From positions 1 to 64,000 of the forward strand of contig CAIOZU010000025.1 in the NCBI GenBank assembly GCA_903862885.1: 64,000 nucleotides of DNA. Direction: 5' to 3'. Both the position numbers and the translations under genes were made by a program. Below, piece by piece: positions 29,245 to 39,358 of the stretch (its first letter is position 1; the number at the start of each line of letters is the position of its first letter). The stretch comes from an uncultured Pseudomonadota bacterium (GTDB lineage Bacteria > Pseudomonadota > Gammaproteobacteria > Steroidobacterales > Steroidobacteraceae). The notes beneath the pieces were generated by a model. It was given only the letters and a program-made list of their open reading frames with translations, was not told the origin of the DNA and ran no database searches.

Positions 29245-29979
29245 TTACATCCGAAAGTCTTCGCCTAAGTACACCGCACGAACCTGCGCGTTGGCAAGGA
29301 TTTGGTCGGTAGATCCGGCGGCGATCACCAGACCTTGATTGACAATATAGGCGCGACTGCAAATACCAAGCGTTTCTCGAACATTGTGATCCGTGATCAG
29401 GACACCGATACCGCGCGCTCGCAAGTGCTCGATGCTGCTTTTAATGTCCGCGATTGACAGTGGGTCAACGCCTGCAAAGGGTTCATCGAGCAGTACAAAG
29501 CGCGGTTCCGCGGCCAGTGCCCGAGCAATCTCCACGCGTCGCCGCTCACCACCCGAGAGACTTTGTCCCAAGTTATCGCGAATGTGATTGATTTTCAGCT
29601 CGTCCATCAAGCTCTCTAAGCGCTGATCGATCAGATCGGCGCTGAGCTCTTTACGTGTTTCTAAGATGGCTTTTATATTGTCGGCCACTGAAAGTTTGCG
29701 GAATACCGAGGCCTCTTGTGGCAGATACCCAATGCCGCGTTTGGCACGTGCGTGCATGGGCAGTCGAGTGATATCTTCTTGATCTAATGCGATCTGCCCG
29801 CTGTCGCAGCCGATGAGGCCGACGATCATATAAAAGGCGGTGGTCTTGCCGGCTCCATTGGGCCCGAGCAAGCCTACTACCTCACCCGATTCGACCTCAA
29901 GAGACAAGTCTTTGACAACAGACCGTCCTTTGAATGACTTTTTTAGGCCAGTGGCCGATAGGCGGCTGAGACGGCTCAT
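29245..29979 (-). CDS. lptB: LPS export ABC transporter ATPase
   Basis: The cytoplasmic ATPase powers LPS extraction by LptFG and passage to LptC and LptA. The 244-residue protein has Walker A (GPNGAGKTT), a Q-loop, the signature [16 protein letters not shown], Walker B ([12 protein letters not shown]) and the H-loop (ITDHNVRET). It overlaps the end of lptA by four bases. The genes for the membrane partners LptF and LptG are not in the window. Confidence 0.97.
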   Translation of the reverse strand: MSRLSRLSATGLKKSFKGRSVVKDLSLEVESGEVVGLLGPNGAGKTTAFYMIVGLIGCDSGQIALDQEDITRLPMHARAKRGIGYLPQEASVFRKLSVADNIKAILETRKELSADLIDQRLESLMDELKINHIRDNLGQSLSGGERRRVEIARALAAEPRFVLLDEPFAGVDPLSIADIKSSIEHLRARGIGVLITDHNVRETLGICSRAYIVNQGLVIAAGSTDQILANAQVRAVYLGEDFRM

Positions 29980-30590
29980 GGGTGCTTCGCTTCGCTTGGT
30001 TTCGGCGCAATGGTGATGCGTACTTGCTCATTGCTTTGATCTTCAGGATTAGCAATTACTCGTTGATCCCGCAAGTTATATAAGAGTGTATTGCCGCTGA
30101 TGTCGTTGCGGCCATCAGACAAGGACGCCTCTTTGATTAGCTTGATCGTCGCCGCGGAGGGACGGTATTCGATCTGGCGTGCACGACCTGTCGTCAGGCT
30201 ATCGGCGCTTCGTTGTTCGAAGTTGGCGGGCGTTCCGCTCGCATCCGCCGCGGATAGCAGATTGAGAAGAAACGTGATGCGGGCTTCATCCGCCTTTAAA
30301 AATCCGTCTTTAGTGGTGATTTTGACATGGCCTTTAAATAGCCAATGGCTGTCATTGAAATCTAGTCCAGTAGCCGTCGCTTCATCGGCCTCAACTGACA
30401 GGGGTCCTTGTGAAATGCGTACGGTACGAAAGAGCAGGGTATTGTTTTTGTAATCGACGTCTGAGCTGCGCGCGTCTAATTGGATCGGCAGGTTTGCGTC
30501 TAGCTGCGGGATGGCGGCCCCCGCAGATGAGGCGAAGAGCCATGCCGCGATGACCATGTGGATCGACCAATTAACGGATGAACGTGCCAT
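29976..30590 (-). CDS. lptA: LPS transport periplasmic protein LptA
   Basis: It forms the periplasmic bridge that carries LPS from LptC to the outer-membrane LptD. The 204-residue protein has a signal peptide (hydrophobic residues 11-25, cleavage likely near GAA) and the LptA/OstA beta-jellyroll repeats, seen as [27 protein letters not shown] and [12 protein letters not shown]. The start lies 20 bases inside lptC, and the stop overlaps lptB. Confidence 0.92.
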   Translation of the reverse strand: MARSSVNWSIHMVIAAWLFASSAGAAIPQLDANLPIQLDARSSDVDYKNNTLLFRTVRISQGPLSVEADEATATGLDFNDSHWLFKGHVKITTKDGFLKADEARITFLLNLLSAADASGTPANFEQRSADSLTTGRARQIEYRPSAATIKLIKEASLSDGRNDISGNTLLYNLRDQRVIANPEDQSNEQVRITIAPKPSEAKHP

Positions 30591-31128
30591 TGACCTTAGA
30601 CTCTAACTGGAAAGTGTCGTGTTTTAAATCGGCGCGTAAACCCTGCCCTGACAGTTGCTGTTTTGCGAAATGAATCGTGACCGGATCATCGGTGCTGGCC
30701 ATACTATGATCCATATCGAGTCGGAGGTGCTCTGTTTGTACCACAGCACCGGTAGCGCTTTTGGCTTCCAGTGCGTGCAAGCGCACGTCGCCCTCGAGAT
30801 TGAGGTGCCCTAATGCAGGCGGTAGTAAGCCGGTAGTGGCAGTGATCAGCCACTGACTGTGCGCTTGGGGTGAAAAGACAATATCCGGATGGGTGAGTTG
30901 CACCATGTCACGCGCGGTGAGCTGCTCTGCGTGAACCGTATGGGCCGTGAGCATGACTCGACCTTGATCGTCGGTCTGCAAAAAAGTAGCTTCTTTTAGA
31001 TAGTACCCGCGCTCGGCGGCCAGAGCAGCAGCTGGTGTACTGGCTTGATGAGCGCTGTGGGCCAACCACCAGGTGCCCACCGCCACTGCCATCAGTGACA
31101 CCATGAGTAGGGGATCTGAGAATTTCAT
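30571..31128 (-). CDS. lptC: LPS export protein LptC
   Basis: It is a bitopic inner-membrane protein that takes LPS from LptB2FG and hands it to LptA. I placed the start at ATG 31128, which overlaps the kdsC stop as ATGA; the longer frame has no support. The 185-residue product has one membrane anchor (residues 7-23) followed by a periplasmic jellyroll domain with YYLKEATFLQTDDQGR and LNLEGDVRLHA. The 3' end overlaps lptA by 20 bases. Confidence 0.92.
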   Translation of the reverse strand: MKFSDPLLMVSLMAVAVGTWWLAHSAHQASTPAAALAAERGYYLKEATFLQTDDQGRVMLTAHTVHAEQLTARDMVQLTHPDIVFSPQAHSQWLITATTGLLPPALGHLNLEGDVRLHALEAKSATGAVVQTEHLRLDMDHSMASTDDPVTIHFAKQQLSGQGLRADLKHDTFQLESKVNGTFIR

Positions 31129-31610
31129 TGGCGTGCGCTGAGTAGTAAGTCGCACACTTCACGTACCGCACCGGCGCCACCTTTCGCCTCAGTGATGAGA
31201 AGCGCCTGGGCGCGCACCGCCGGGTGGGCATCGGCGACCGCCACCGGCAACGCAGATAAGGCCATCATCGATAGATCAGGGGTGTCATCGCCGACGCAGG
31301 CGGTGGCGTCCTTAGCGCAGCGCAGACGACCCATCAGCGTGGTCAGCGCGGCCGCTTTGTCGGAGACACCTTGGTGCACGTGCGTGATGCCCAATTCGGC
31401 CGCTCGGCGGCTCACCATCATGGACTCCCGCCCTGAAATGATGGCTACCTGAATGCCAGCGGCCAGCACGGCTTTAATGCCCGCTCCATCACGGACGTGA
31501 AAGGCTTTGAGGGCCTCGCCGTCGGCGCTGAACCAAAGCCGGCCATCCGTGAGGACGCCATCGACGTCGAGGACCAGCAATTGGATACGAGCAGCCAGCG
31601 TGCGTGTCAC
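31125..31610 (-). CDS. kdsC: 3-deoxy-D-manno-octulosonate 8-phosphate phosphatase
   Basis: It dephosphorylates Kdo-8-phosphate in the cytoplasm, the step before CMP-Kdo formation. I start it at GTG 31610, which overlaps the kdsD stop (GTGA); the longer frame reads back through kdsD out of phase. The HAD motifs are present: LLVLDVDGVLTDG (nucleophile and acid Asp pair), IISGRES, and VGDDTPDLSMM. The product is 161 residues, the usual compact cap-less form. Confidence 0.95.
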   Translation of the reverse strand: MTRTLAARIQLLVLDVDGVLTDGRLWFSADGEALKAFHVRDGAGIKAVLAAGIQVAIISGRESMMVSRRAAELGITHVHQGVSDKAAALTTLMGRLRCAKDATACVGDDTPDLSMMALSALPVAVADAHPAVRAQALLITEAKGGAGAVREVCDLLLSARQ

Positions 31611-32611
31611 ATGACACCCGCGCGCAACAAATCGTGGACGTTCAGCGCCCCCACCAGCTGCCCTTGGTCGTTGACCACGGCGAGTGCCGTGATCCGGTGC
31701 TCTTGCAAGCTCAGCACCGCGTCGACGGCCAGCGCGCGTGGGCCGATGGTGCGACACGGAGCGGTCATCACGGTGCGCAGCGGCGTGGCATGAATATCCA
31801 ATTTGACGTCGAGGGCGCGGCGCAGATCGCCGTCGGTAAACACACCCAGTAGCAGACCGTCTGGATTGCACACACAGGTCATGCCAAGGCCTTTTTTACT
31901 GATTTCAAGTAAGCCTTGCGCGACGGTGTCGTCTGGACCGACGCGCGGGATCTGCTCGCCCTGATGCATGATGTCGTCGACATGTAGCAGCAAGCGGCGC
32001 CCGAGTGTTCCGCCGGGGTGGGAGCGCGCAAAGTCTTGTTCGCTAAACCCTTTTAGACGCAGGACGGCGACTGCTAACGCATCTCCTAGGGCTAATGCCG
32101 CGGTGGTGCTGGCGGTCGGCGCGAGATTTAAGGGACACGCTTCAGCCGGTACGGCAACGTCTAGGTGCAGGTCAGCGGCGCGCGCCAACGCGGAGGCGGG
32201 GTTGCCGGTGAGGCAGATGAGCGCAATGCCTAGGCGCTTCAGGGTGGGGACTAAGGCTAAAATCTCGGCGCTTTCGCCCGAATTAGACAGGGCGATCACC
32301 AAGTCCTCAGGGGTCACCAAACCGATGTCGCCGTGGATCGCTTCCGCGGGATGCAAAAAGTAGGCAGGCGTGCCCGTGCTGGACAGGGTGGCGGCTATTT
32401 TGCCAGCAATATGGCCTGATTTGCCGATGCCAGTGACGACCACACGGCCCTGGCAGGCGCTCAGTAAGCGGCACGCCTGAGCGAATGGGAGTCCTAAGCC
32501 TTGGCGCAGCGCGTGGATGGCCGCCGCCTCAATGCCAAGGGCGGTTTTGCCGGCTTCGATCAGCGCTGCATCGCTCAGGGCGGTGGCAGCCGGGGCAGGA
32601 GACACAGCCAT
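31607..32611 (-). CDS. kdsD: D-arabinose 5-phosphate isomerase
   Basis: It converts ribulose 5-phosphate to arabinose 5-phosphate, the first Kdo-specific step. The 334-residue protein has an N-terminal SIS domain (VVTGIGKSGHIAGKIAATLSSTG, ALSNSGES) and a C-terminal CBS pair (VCNPDGLLLGVFTDGDLRRAL and ITALAVVNDQGQLVGALNVHDLL). It is the first gene of the minus-strand LPS series and is divergent from ibaG, with about 150 bases between the starts. Confidence 0.96.
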   Translation of the reverse strand: MAVSPAPAATALSDAALIEAGKTALGIEAAAIHALRQGLGLPFAQACRLLSACQGRVVVTGIGKSGHIAGKIAATLSSTGTPAYFLHPAEAIHGDIGLVTPEDLVIALSNSGESAEILALVPTLKRLGIALICLTGNPASALARAADLHLDVAVPAEACPLNLAPTASTTAALALGDALAVAVLRLKGFSEQDFARSHPGGTLGRRLLLHVDDIMHQGEQIPRVGPDDTVAQGLLEISKKGLGMTCVCNPDGLLLGVFTDGDLRRALDVKLDIHATPLRTVMTAPCRTIGPRALAVDAVLSLQEHRITALAVVNDQGQLVGALNVHDLLRAGVM

Positions 32612-32759
32612 CGGCAGACCTCACTCGTGGGAACTGGGGAAATCATACCAAGTTGACGCCTCTAGGCGCGGTTCCTGTGCAGCCGGCTGTTCCCGGTGGG
32701 CCGGATTCACTACACTCACCGGTTCTCACCTCATCCCTCATCCTGCGAGAAGTGCACTT

Positions 32760-33005
32760 ATGCGACCTGCCGAAGTTGAGCGTCAGATTCAGGCCGGGCT
32801 CCCCGGTTGCCAAGCCGTCGTCCGCAGTGACGATGATACCCATTTTGAGGCGGTCGTCGTCGCCGCGGTGTTTGCTGGTAAGCGTGCTTTAGCGCGTCAC
32901 CAAATGGTGTATGCGACCTTGGGCGACGCGGTGGGCCGAGAAATCCACGCCCTCTCTATCCAAGCCCATACCCCAGAGGAATGGGCTGCCCAGCAGGGCG
33001 CTTAA
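32760..33005 (+). CDS. ibaG: BolA/IbaG family protein
   Basis: The 81-residue protein MRPAEVERQIQAGLPGC... has the BolA/IbaG core with a conserved C-terminal helix segment (VYATLGDAVGREIHALSIQAHTPEEW). These proteins pair with monothiol glutaredoxins in Fe-S cluster handling and affect acid and envelope stress. I start it at ATG 32760, because the longer frame runs back through the kdsD 5' region without homology. It lies 12 bases before murA, the neighbour it also has in E. coli and Pseudomonas. Confidence 0.92.
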   Translation: MRPAEVERQIQAGLPGCQAVVRSDDDTHFEAVVVAAVFAGKRALARHQMVYATLGDAVGREIHALSIQAHTPEEWAAQQGA

Positions 33006-34277
<1,272 letters not shown>

Positions 34278-34305
34278 GTCGGCGAGTGGTGACTGTCTAG
34301 GGTCA

Positions 34306-35481
34306 TCAGCGTTCTACGGGTTGTGCGATTACCGATAAAGTCACGCTCAGATGATCCCCGTTGAGGCGCAGGAGGTTGATGGCCGCATGGCTGCCTGGCG
34401 CTTTGCGAGCGATGGCACTTAAGAAAGCCTGCACATCGGTCACTGGCTTGTCGTCCAGTCGAGTGATCAGATCGCCGGGGCGCAAACCACTTAAGCGAGC
34501 TGGGCTGTCTGGATAAAAACCGGTGACTTGCACGCCCCGAACGGGCTGGCCCCGTGAGTCGGTGAGGTCAGCGGGTAAGCCGCGCACACCGATACCCACC
34601 CAGCCGCGTAACACACGCCCTTTGCTTTCAAGTTCTGCCGCGACGCCGCGCACTAAGTTGACGGGTATCGCAAAGCCGATACCCTCGATGCCCTGTTCTC
34701 GATTCAAAATGGCGGTGTTGATGCCAATCAGTTCGCCTGCGGCGTTAATTAAAGCGCCGCCCGAGTTTCCGGGATTAATCGCGGCATCGGTCTGGATGAA
34801 ATTTTCAAGTAGAGCCAGTCCCAGTTGTGAGCGACCGGTTGCGCTGACAATCCCTTGAGTGACGGTTTGCCCTAATCCTGCCGAATTGCCAATGGCCAGT
34901 ACCACATCGCCCACGCGCAGGCTGTCAGAGCGACCCAGTGGCATGACCGGTAAGGGCGATAGTTTGATCTGCAAGAGGGCAAGGTCAGTATCCGGATCCG
35001 TGCCGACACGCCGTGCAGGGGCTGATCGACCGTCCGTGAGTTGCACGACGATGTCTTGCATGCCCTTGATGACGTGATAGTTGGTGGCGATGTGGCCGGC
35101 GGCATCCAAGATGACGCCGGATCCGCGACTCGATTCCTCACGGCGGCGAAACTCGGGCCAATCTGGAAAAAATGGCGCCACTTGTTCCGGCATCTGGCGT
35201 TCGATGATCACTCGGTGCGTCGAGATATTGACCACCGCCGGCGCCCCACGGGCGACGGCATCGGCGTAGCTCGAGAGGGTCGGGGTGGAGGTCAAAGGCT
35301 GTGTCGGTGTGGGTGCTGCGTCGATGGCTGGGGTTGCCGCAGCGGAGACCGGTGAGCTGTTAATGGCTTCGGTGCGATGCGTCAACCACAGGGGATGCGC
35401 GTAAAGCACCCACAGCGCCAAGGCCAGGCCGATAGCAACCCACGGCGATAAAAAAGTGATCCAACGATGAAAAGGCCGCAT
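34306..35481 (-). CDS. DegS/AlgW-type periplasmic serine protease with PDZ domain
   Basis: This is a trypsin-like protease anchored by one N-terminal membrane segment (residues 9-28) and carrying a single PDZ domain, the layout of DegS/AlgW, which start the envelope-stress cascade by cutting RseA/MucA. I place the start at MRPFHRWITF (35481), giving 391 residues. The catalytic triad is visible in ATNYHVIK (His), DPDTDLALLQI (Asp) and NPGNSGGALIN (Ser). The PDZ segment is PDSPARLSGLRPGDLITRLDDKPV. It is divergent from petA, as algW is near pet genes in Pseudomonas. An additional chaperone/housekeeping role is possible. Confidence 0.9.
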   Translation of the reverse strand: MRPFHRWITFLSPWVAIGLALALWVLYAHPLWLTHRTEAINSSPVSAAATPAIDAAPTPTQPLTSTPTLSSYADAVARGAPAVVNISTHRVIIERQMPEQVAPFFPDWPEFRRREESSRGSGVILDAAGHIATNYHVIKGMQDIVVQLTDGRSAPARRVGTDPDTDLALLQIKLSPLPVMPLGRSDSLRVGDVVLAIGNSAGLGQTVTQGIVSATGRSQLGLALLENFIQTDAAINPGNSGGALINAAGELIGINTAILNREQGIEGIGFAIPVNLVRGVAAELESKGRVLRGWVGIGVRGLPADLTDSRGQPVRGVQVTGFYPDSPARLSGLRPGDLITRLDDKPVTDVQAFLSAIARKAPGSHAAINLLRLNGDHLSVTLSVIAQPVER

Positions 35482-35539
35482 AGGATGTCCTTCGCGTATT
35501 TTTAGGGTGAGCCTAGGCCTTTGCCGCAAGCTCGGTGTG

Positions 35540-35545
35540 TATAAT
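35540..35545 (+). promoter_or_regulatory. Possible -10 element of petABC
   Basis: TATAAT occurs 108 bases before the petA start, in the gap to the divergent protease gene. The best upstream hexamer (TTGCCG at 35521-35526) is only 13 bases away, so the promoter is only tentative. Confidence 0.35.
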
Positions 35546-35590
35546 GCAAAATCTCATCCGTCGGCGAAACCCGACTCCGCCCGCGTTGTC

Positions 35591-35618
35591 GGCGCCGAGT
35601 GATGGGCGCCGAGTGATG
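35591..35618. repeat. Two tandem copies of a 14-base unit in the petA leader
   Basis: GGCGCCGAGTGATG occurs twice back to back (35591-35604 and 35605-35618), followed by a partial third GGCG. It lies in the petA 5' leader, downstream of the possible -10. It may be a simple slippage duplication or a binding site. Confidence 0.85.
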
Positions 35619-35653
35619 GGCGTTGTGGGATCAGAGCCGGTAAGAGGTAGTTC

Positions 35654-36247
35654 ATGAGCGAACAGGTTGATTATAGCCGCCGACGGCTGTTGACCGCGGC
35701 GACTGCGCTGACAGGTGCGGTGGGCGCGGTATTGGTGGCGACGCCTTTTTTGGCCAGCTGGAAGCCCAGTGCGCGCGCTAAGGCGATGGGGGCCCCCGTT
35801 GAAATTGACGTGAGCAAGCTGGAAGTGGGCGCCATGCTGAAGGTGGAGTGGCGTGGCAAGCCGGTGTGGATTTTGCGCCGCACCCCTGCGATGTTAAAGC
35901 AGTTGGCAGTGGCGGAGCCTTTTTTGGCGGACCCGCATTCAGACGGTTCCATTCAGCCTGCGTATGCGAAGAACGATGCGCGCTCGTTGAAGCCGGAGTA
36001 TCTCGTGATGCTCGGGGTGTGTACCCACTTAGGCTGCTCGCCCCTGTCGAAATTTGAAGTCGCCGATGTCACCGTGTCGGCAGACTGGCCGGGTGGATTT
36101 TACTGTCCCTGCCATGGTTCGAAATACGATTTGTCGGGGCGCGTATTCAAGGGGGCGCCTGCGCCTTCCAACATGACTGTTCCCCCGTATACATTCTTGA
36201 CCGACGGCAAGATTCTTGTCGGCGCCGATAGTGCCGCGGCCGCCTGA
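35654..36247 (+). CDS. petA: Ubiquinol-cytochrome c reductase, Rieske iron-sulfur subunit
   Basis: It carries the 2Fe-2S cluster of the bc1 complex on the periplasmic face. The 197-residue protein has a Tat-type N terminus (YSRRRLLTAATAL) with a single membrane anchor, then CTHLGC and CPCHGS, which supply the two Cys and two His ligands. AGAGGT precedes the ATG. petB follows after 26 bases. Confidence 0.97.
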   Translation: MSEQVDYSRRRLLTAATALTGAVGAVLVATPFLASWKPSARAKAMGAPVEIDVSKLEVGAMLKVEWRGKPVWILRRTPAMLKQLAVAEPFLADPHSDGSIQPAYAKNDARSLKPEYLVMLGVCTHLGCSPLSKFEVADVTVSADWPGGFYCPCHGSKYDLSGRVFKGAPAPSNMTVPPYTFLTDGKILVGADSAAAA

Positions 36248-36273
36248 TCGGCCGCACCAAGGAGCCCAGATTT

Positions 36274-37536
36274 ATGGCGAGTGAGAATTCAGGGACCCCC
36301 CAAGGCAGCGGCCTGTGGGCGTGGATCAATGCGCGGTTACCATTGGATAAAATGCTCAAAGAGCATGTCACTGAGTACTACGCACCTAAAAACTTCAATC
36401 TTTGGTATGTCTTTGGTGCCTTGTCTCTTGTGGTGTTGGTGAACCAGTTAGTCACCGGCATTTTTCTGACGATGAGCTACAAGCCATCCGCAGCAGAGGC
36501 TTTCGCATCTGTTGAATACATCATGAGAGATGTGGACTGGGGTTGGTTGATCCGCTACATGCACTCAACCGGCGCCTCCGCGTTTTTCATTGTGGTTTAC
36601 CTGCATATGTTCCGTGCCCTGATGTACGGCTCCTATCGAGCGCCACGTGAGTTGCTATGGATCTTCGGTATGCTGATTTATTTAGCGCTGATGGCAGAGG
36701 CCTTCATGGGCTACTTACTGCCGTGGGGAAATATGTCGTACTGGGGTGCGCAAGTGATCGTGTCGTTGTTCGGCACTATTCCTGTGATTGGTGATTCTCT
36801 GGCAGAGTGGATTAAGGGGGATTACTACATCTCGGATATCACACTCAATCGCTTCTTTGCGCTGCATGTGATTGCGATCCCGCTGATTTTGCTCTTCTTG
36901 GTGGTGTCCCATATTTTGGCACTACACGAAGTGGGCTCGAACAACCCGGATGGCATCGAAATCAAGAAGCACAAAGATGCAAAGGGCATTCCGTTAGATG
37001 GCGTCAAATTTCATCCGTACTACACTGTCAAAGATACATTTGCCTTAGGTGTCTTTTTGATTGTGTTCTGCTCCATCTTGTTTTTTGCGCCCACTTTCGG
37101 CGGCATGTTCCTGGAGGCGCCTAACTTTGACCAGGCCAATCCCATGCAGACGCCGCCGCATATCGCACCGGTGTGGTATTTCACTCCGTTCTACGCCATG
37201 TTGCGTGCCGTTCCTTCGTTCTTAGGAACGCAGGTATGGGGCGTGTTGGTGATGTTTGGTGCGATCGCCTTGCTGTTCTTTATGCCGTGGCTAGATCGAT
37301 CCCCGGTCCGCTCAGTGCGTTATAAGGGGCCTATCACTAAGATTGCGCTGGGTATTTTCGCCGTGTCCTTCGTGGTGCTCGGGTACTGCGGAATGAAGCC
37401 GCCACAGGGGATATTCCCGTTACTGGCGAGAATTTTCACAGGCCTTTATTTTGCATTTTTCTTACTGATGCCCTGGTACTCGCGGCTTGATCGCACGAAG
37501 CCAGTGCCGGATCGGGTGACCTATGATGCGCATTAA
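36274..37536 (+). CDS. petB: Ubiquinol-cytochrome c reductase, cytochrome b subunit
   Basis: It carries haems bL and bH and the quinol sites Qo and Qi in the inner membrane. The 420-residue protein has the haem-ligand helices around MHSTGASAFFIVVYLHMFRAL and FALHVIAIPLILLFLVVSHILAL, and the Qo-site motif region FGGMFLEAPNFDQANP. A good ribosome site (AAGGAG) precedes the ATG. Its 3' end overlaps petC by 14 bases. Confidence 0.97.
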   Translation: MASENSGTPQGSGLWAWINARLPLDKMLKEHVTEYYAPKNFNLWYVFGALSLVVLVNQLVTGIFLTMSYKPSAAEAFASVEYIMRDVDWGWLIRYMHSTGASAFFIVVYLHMFRALMYGSYRAPRELLWIFGMLIYLALMAEAFMGYLLPWGNMSYWGAQVIVSLFGTIPVIGDSLAEWIKGDYYISDITLNRFFALHVIAIPLILLFLVVSHILALHEVGSNNPDGIEIKKHKDAKGIPLDGVKFHPYYTVKDTFALGVFLIVFCSILFFAPTFGGMFLEAPNFDQANPMQTPPHIAPVWYFTPFYAMLRAVPSFLGTQVWGVLVMFGAIALLFFMPWLDRSPVRSVRYKGPITKIALGIFAVSFVVLGYCGMKPPQGIFPLLARIFTGLYFAFFLLMPWYSRLDRTKPVPDRVTYDAH

Positions 37537-38266
37537 GAATCTCGCGATGCTGGTCGTTGCTGCTGGCTTGCTACTGCCTTTGGCAGGTATCGCCCATGAG
37601 GGAGAGGCATTTCCTCACGCAGGCAATGATCCGTACAGTCAAGCGTCTTTGCAGCGCGGCGCGCGCAACTTCATGAACTACTGTTCGGGGTGTCACTCGG
37701 CAAAGTTCGTGCGCTACAACCGCGTAGCAAAAGATCTCGGGATTCCGGACTCGGAACTGCGCGCCAATTTGATGTTTACCTCGGACAAGCCAGCCGACAC
37801 CATTCAAAGCGCCATGCCTGCTGCAGACGCCATCAAGTGGTTCGGCGTTGCGCCCCCGGATTTATCATTGATTGCCCGCAGTCGTGGCACTGATCACGTG
37901 TATGCCTTCTTGATGGGTTTTTACAAAGACCCGTCGCGGCCTACCGGTGTGAATAATACGGTGTTAGCAGGCACCGCTATGCCGCATGTATTGGCGGATT
38001 TGCAGGGCGTACAAACCGCTATTTTTAAGTCGACTGAAGCGGCAGGCGCGCCAGAGTTTGAGAAATTTGAACTCCCGGTGCCCGGCACTTTGTCGCCGGA
38101 ACAGTACGCTGAATTTGTCCGTGATACCGTAAATTTCCTTGAATACATGGCCGAGCCCATCCAAACCACGCGTCGTGATCTGGGTGTCTGGGTGGTCTTG
38201 TTTCTGCTGATCTTCACCGGCTTTGCCTACTTGCTTTATAAAGAGTTTTGGCGCGACGTCCGCTGA
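37523..38266 (+). CDS. petC: Ubiquinol-cytochrome c reductase, cytochrome c1 subunit
   Basis: It passes electrons from the Rieske cluster to soluble cytochrome c. The 247-residue protein has a signal peptide (residues 7-24), the covalent haem site CSGCHS, a methionine ligand region in TAMPHVLADLQG, and a C-terminal membrane anchor (about 218-238). Two possible ATG starts (37523, 37526) lie inside petB. It is the last bc1 gene; sspB follows. Confidence 0.96.
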   Translation: MMRIKNLAMLVVAAGLLLPLAGIAHEGEAFPHAGNDPYSQASLQRGARNFMNYCSGCHSAKFVRYNRVAKDLGIPDSELRANLMFTSDKPADTIQSAMPAADAIKWFGVAPPDLSLIARSRGTDHVYAFLMGFYKDPSRPTGVNNTVLAGTAMPHVLADLQGVQTAIFKSTEAAGAPEFEKFELPVPGTLSPEQYAEFVRDTVNFLEYMAEPIQTTRRDLGVWVVLFLLIFTGFAYLLYKEFWRDVR

Positions 38267-38287
38267 GGTTCAGTAACGGATCTCATC

Positions 38288-38707
38288 ATGACGGCAGATT
38301 CGCCTCTCACTTCTAGACGCCCGTATTTGTTGCGGGCGATGCATGAATGGATCACTGATAACCGCCAAACGCCTCATGTGGTTGTCGATGCCACCGTCGC
38401 TGGTGTCGTGGTGCCGGCGCAGCATGTGCGAGATGGCAAGATCGTTCTGAATATTGACTATGGCGCGACCGCGCAGCTGTTCATTAAGAACGAGGGTATT
38501 TCATTCAGCGCGCGGTTTGGCGGCGTGCCATTTCAAATTTTTCTTCCGGTGCTTGCGGTGCTCGGGATTTACGCCCGAGAGACCGGCCAAGGGATGATTT
38601 TTTCTGACGATGATGCAGGTCCGCCACCGGCTGCGCCCCCACCGAGTCCCTTGGATAATACGTCTGCTGCTGAATCACGCCGCGCTAAGTTCACGGTGGT
38701 TAAGTAG
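38288..38707 (+). CDS. sspB: ClpXP protease specificity-enhancing factor SspB
   Basis: It delivers ssrA-tagged and other substrates to ClpXP. The 139-residue protein has the SspB core (RPYLLRAMHEWITDNRQTPHVVVD, LNIDYGATAQLFI, FSARFGGVPFQI). A Pro-rich flexible linker follows, and the terminal AKFTVVK is the expected ClpX-docking peptide (E. coli ends LRVVK). sspA, usually directly upstream, is missing; petC is the neighbour instead. Confidence 0.95.
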   Translation: MTADSPLTSRRPYLLRAMHEWITDNRQTPHVVVDATVAGVVVPAQHVRDGKIVLNIDYGATAQLFIKNEGISFSARFGGVPFQIFLPVLAVLGIYARETGQGMIFSDDDAGPPPAAPPPSPLDNTSAAESRRAKFTVVK

Positions 38708-38710
38708 CGC

Positions 38711-39313
38711 GTGGATGCCGATGTTATTTCGGCTGCTGCGGAAAGAAATAAAGGACCCATCCTTGAGGTGCTGTTGCAGCTTGTTCCGCCTCGTGCACGA
38801 GTGCTTGAGGTCGCGTCAGGCACCGGTCAGCATGTACAGCACATGGCCGCCGCCTTACCGAGCGTGCATTGGCAGCCATCCGAATACGACGAGGTAGGTG
38901 TGGCGCATCTCGCCGCCCTGTTGGCGCAGAACCCGCTACCTAATGTGCTGCCACCGATACCCATTGATGTACATGCGGCTCTTTGGCCTGTCGATCAGAG
39001 GATGGATGTGGTCGTATGTATTAATATGATTCACATTGCGCCAGCATCCGCTACCAGTGCCTTATTCGGCGGTGCTCGCCAGGTACTCGGCGAAGCGCGC
39101 GGCACGGTGCTGTTGTATGGTCCCTTCAAGGAAGGGGGTGTACACACAGCCCCATCTAATGAGGCCTTTGATCAGTCACTGCGTGCTCGCCAGAGCAGTT
39201 GGGGCGTGCGTGATCTCGAGTGGGTCAGCGAGTGCGCGGCTCGCTTTGGGTTTAAGCGCGCCGCATTACACCGGCTGCCTGCCAATAATTGTTTAGTGGT
39301 GTGGGGTTCGTGA
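38711..39313 (+). CDS. DUF938 family SAM-dependent methyltransferase
   Basis: The 200-residue protein has a SAM-binding glycine loop (VLEVASGTGQHVQHMA) and the DUF938 hallmarks (SAAAERNKGPIL, QPSEYD, NMIHIAP, LYGPFKEGG). Members are class I methyltransferases whose substrate is not established. It starts at GTG four bases after the sspB stop and is likely co-translated with it. It converges with the LppC-like gene. Confidence 0.9.
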   Translation: MDADVISAAAERNKGPILEVLLQLVPPRARVLEVASGTGQHVQHMAAALPSVHWQPSEYDEVGVAHLAALLAQNPLPNVLPPIPIDVHAALWPVDQRMDVVVCINMIHIAPASATSALFGGARQVLGEARGTVLLYGPFKEGGVHTAPSNEAFDQSLRARQSSWGVRDLEWVSECAARFGFKRAALHRLPANNCLVVWGS

Positions 39314-39314
39314 A

Positions 39315-39331
39315 TCGCTAGTAGCTAGCGA
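39315..39331. other. Small hairpin between convergent genes
   Basis: A six-base stem (39315-39320 with 39326-39331) lies two bases after the DUF938 gene, with no T run on either strand. It may weakly terminate or stabilise one of the two convergent transcripts. Confidence 0.3.
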
Positions 39332-39358
39332 CGAGGGTACGCTGCGCCATGGCGCTGT

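Noticed and set aside
31611-31871. N-terminal extension of the kdsC frame
   Set aside because: It reads through kdsD out of phase with an arginine-rich sequence; the GTG at 31610 gives a normal KdsC.
32517-32759. N-terminal extension of the ibaG frame
   Set aside because: It runs antisense to the 5' end of kdsD and lacks homology; the BolA-like domain begins at ATG 32760.
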